From Desulfobacteraceae bacterium (lineage in GTDB: Bacteria > Desulfobacterota > Desulfobacteria > Desulfobacterales > Desulfobacteraceae): DNA of 7,353 nt. Within the stretch, counting starts at the first letter, position 1. Every line of letters starts with the position of its first letter. The stretch is taken from NCBI GenBank assembly GCA_022712835.1, contig JAFLJU010000434.1:1-7353 (forward strand). The letters are read 5' to 3'. Under the pieces are notes generated by a model. The model did no database searches, was not told the origin of the DNA, and saw only the letters and a program-made list of their open reading frames with translations. A program made the translations under genes and the position numbers. Positions 5,900 through 7,353 of the stretch are shown in pieces.

Positions 5900-7353
5900 A
5901 TGAAAATAGATGGATATCCAGTAATTTCAAAACAAGAGGTGGTCTCGTTAATACAGGATGGGGATACCGTTGCCTTTAGCGGTTTTACCGCAGCAGGAGC
6001 GGCCAAGGCGGTTCCCTGCATGTTGGCTGAGCATGCAAGACAGGAGCACGCAAAGGGGCGCAGCTTCCGGGTCCGGGTGATTACCGGGGCTTCCAGCGGG
6101 GACTATATCGACAATGATCTGGCCGAGGCCAATGCCATTTCCTGGCGGGCCCCCTACCAGGGGGGAAAAACTCTCAGGGATCAGATTAACCGCCAGGAAG
6201 TGGAATATGTGGACATGCACCTGTCCCATGTGGCCCAGACCGTGGGGGCCGGATTTTTCGGCCGTGTGGATGTGGCAGTGGTGGAAGCCACCCATATCAC
6301 CCGGGACGGCAGGGTGTATCTATCCGCTTCCATCCGGGCATCTCCCACCTGGCTTGCCTGTGCTGATAAGGTGATCATTGAACTAAACCATTGCCATTCT
6401 CCCAGGTTAAGTGAACTGGCCGATATTGTTATTATGCCGCCGCCGCCCAGGCGCAGTCCCATTAATGTGCACACGCCTTTGGCTAAAATCGGGTGGCCCT
6501 ATGCCCAGGTGGATCCCAAAAAGGTGGTGGGGATTGTGGAAAACAATGAGCCGGATCAGGTGGCCGCCTTCAGTCAGGAAGATGAGGCCAGTCGAAAAAT
6601 TGCCGGCCATGTGATTGAATTCTTGCTTAATGAACGATCGGCTGGCCGGATTCCCCCTGAATTTTTCCCCCTCCAGGCCGGGGTGGGAAACACAGCCAAT
6701 GCGGTATTGGCCGGTTTGGGACGTCATCCGGATATCCCGCCCTTTTATATGTATTCAGAGGTCTTCCAGGATTCCATGATGGACCTGATCGATTCGGGAA
6801 AACTGTTGGGTGCCTCTGCCACTTCCCTGACCATTGTGCCGGAAAAACTCAAACAGATCGGGGAGAACATGGATTTTTACAGCCGGAAAATTGTGCTGCG
6901 GCCCCAGGAAATATCCAACCACCCCGGCCTGATCCGGCGCCTGGGGGTGGTGGCCATGAACACGGCCCTTGAAATGGATATCTATGGGAATGTGAATTCT
7001 TCCCATGTGATGGGTACCCATGTGATGAACGGGGTGGGGGGCAGTGGTGAGTTTGCCCGGAACAGTCACTTGTCCATTTTTATGACCCCCTCCATTGCAA
7101 AGGGTGGGAAAATTTCTGCGGTGGTTCCCATGGTTCCCCATGTGGACAATAATGAACATTCGGTTCAGATTGTGGTAACAGAACAGGGGCTGGCCGATTT
7201 GCGGGGCCTAGGTCCCCTGGAGCGGGCGGATAAAATTATCAATACCTGTGCCCATCCTTTGTACCGCCCTTATTTGAAAGATTATGTGGCCAAGGGGACC
7301 TGCGGCCATATCTGCCACGATCTCACCCGTTGTTTTGAACTTCACCGGAATTT
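5900..7353 (+). CDS. Succinyl-CoA:acetate CoA-transferase (acetyl-CoA hydrolase/transferase family), 3' end cut by window
   Basis: The frame is open from the ATG at 5900 to the window end, giving 484 residues; the family usually has about 500-520, so only the tail is missing. It transfers CoA from succinyl-CoA to acetate through a glutamyl-CoA intermediate, acting in the cytoplasm. Family marks include HLSHVAQTVGAGFFGRVDVA (108-127), QAGVGNTANAVL (259-270), and SEVFQD with the expected catalytic Glu287. GNVNSSHVMGTHVMNGVGGSG (363-383) follows and continues EFARNS; Gly381 matches by spacing the oxyanion-hole glycine known in AarC. In acetate-oxidising sulfate reducers this enzyme both activates acetate and performs the succinyl-CoA to succinate step of the citric acid cycle. 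A role as acetyl-CoA hydrolase or in propionate/succinate exchange is the main alternative. It is divergent from the hydrolase unit. Confidence 0.93.
   Translation, partial: MKIDGYPVISKQEVVSLIQDGDTVAFSGFTAAGAAKAVPCMLAEHARQEHAKGRSFRVRVITGASSGDYIDNDLAEANAISWRAPYQGGKTLRDQINRQEVEYVDMHLSHVAQTVGAGFFGRVDVAVVEATHITRDGRVYLSASIRASPTWLACADKVIIELNHCHSPRLSELADIVIMPPPPRRSPINVHTPLAKIGWPYAQVDPKKVVGIVENNEPDQVAAFSQEDEASRKIAGHVIEFLLNERSAGRIPPEFFPLQAGVGNTANAVLAGLGRHPDIPPFYMYSEVFQDSMMDLIDSGKLLGASATSLTIVPEKLKQIGENMDFYSRKIVLRPQEISNHPGLIRRLGVVAMNTALEMDIYGNVNSSHVMGTHVMNGVGGSGEFARNSHLSIFMTPSIAKGGKISAVVPMVPHVDNNEHSVQIVVTEQGLADLRGLGPLERADKIINTCAHPLYRPYLKDYVAKGTCGHICHDLTRCFELHRN

Noticed and set aside
5948..7159. Several open frames of about 70-135 codons on both strands
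   Set aside because: All lie inside the CoA-transferase gene, whose frame carries conserved family motifs throughout; the His/Gly-rich translations are shadows.
1..7353. CRISPR array, complete insertion sequence or prophage genes
   Set aside because: No regularly spaced repeats, transposase, integrase or phage structural gene is visible on either strand.

Overview
The window looks like chromosomal DNA of an acetate-oxidising, sulfate-reducing Desulfobacterota bacterium (a Desulfobacter/Desulfobacula-type organism). The main clue is the partial gene at the right end, a succinyl-CoA:acetate CoA-transferase of the Ach1/AarC family. This is the acetate-activating enzyme of sulfate reducers that oxidise acetate through the citric acid cycle. 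A LuxR regulator with GAF- and PAS-like sensory regions and a NIT-domain chemoreceptor fit such a host. The taxon is an inference, not a certainty.

Layout. Positions 1-108 hold no gene I can support. Positions 109-2154 (minus) encode a complete NIT-HAMP-MCP chemoreceptor. Positions 2167-3000 form a long AT-rich stretch with no convincing gene. Near the chemoreceptor start it carries three consecutive inverted repeats (2202-2289). Further right it looks like decayed sequence. At 3007-3026 there is a 20-base match, from memory, to the typical 3' end of tmRNA (or a tRNA). A strong hairpin terminator usable in both directions follows (3048-3081), then an intact minus-strand tRNA-Thr(CGU) with encoded CCA (3156-3231) and a plausible promoter.

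To the right the sequence is visibly more GC-rich and gene-dense. A LuxR-type regulator (3392-4525, plus) converges on, and overlaps by 47 bp, a two-gene minus-strand unit: an alpha/beta hydrolase (start near 5634) followed 22 bp later by a small tautomerase-superfamily protein (4877-4479). Divergent from the hydrolase, after a 238-265 bp spacer containing a possible 19-codon leader ORF, the CoA-transferase begins at 5900 and runs off the window.

How the genes may work together. The CoA-transferase exchanges CoA between succinyl-CoA and acetate, feeding acetyl-CoA into the citric acid cycle. The hydrolase/tautomerase pair looks like a small catabolic or detoxifying unit acting on an unknown carbonyl or ester substrate. 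The adjacent LuxR protein is the obvious candidate regulator of the pair, but nothing in the sequence proves it.

The most interesting structural reading is that about 3000-3030 marks the right edge of an integrated element that used ssrA or a tRNA gene as target. Everything to the left, including the chemoreceptor, would then be accessory DNA. This is a hypothesis; the remnant lacks the expected final bases and CCA.
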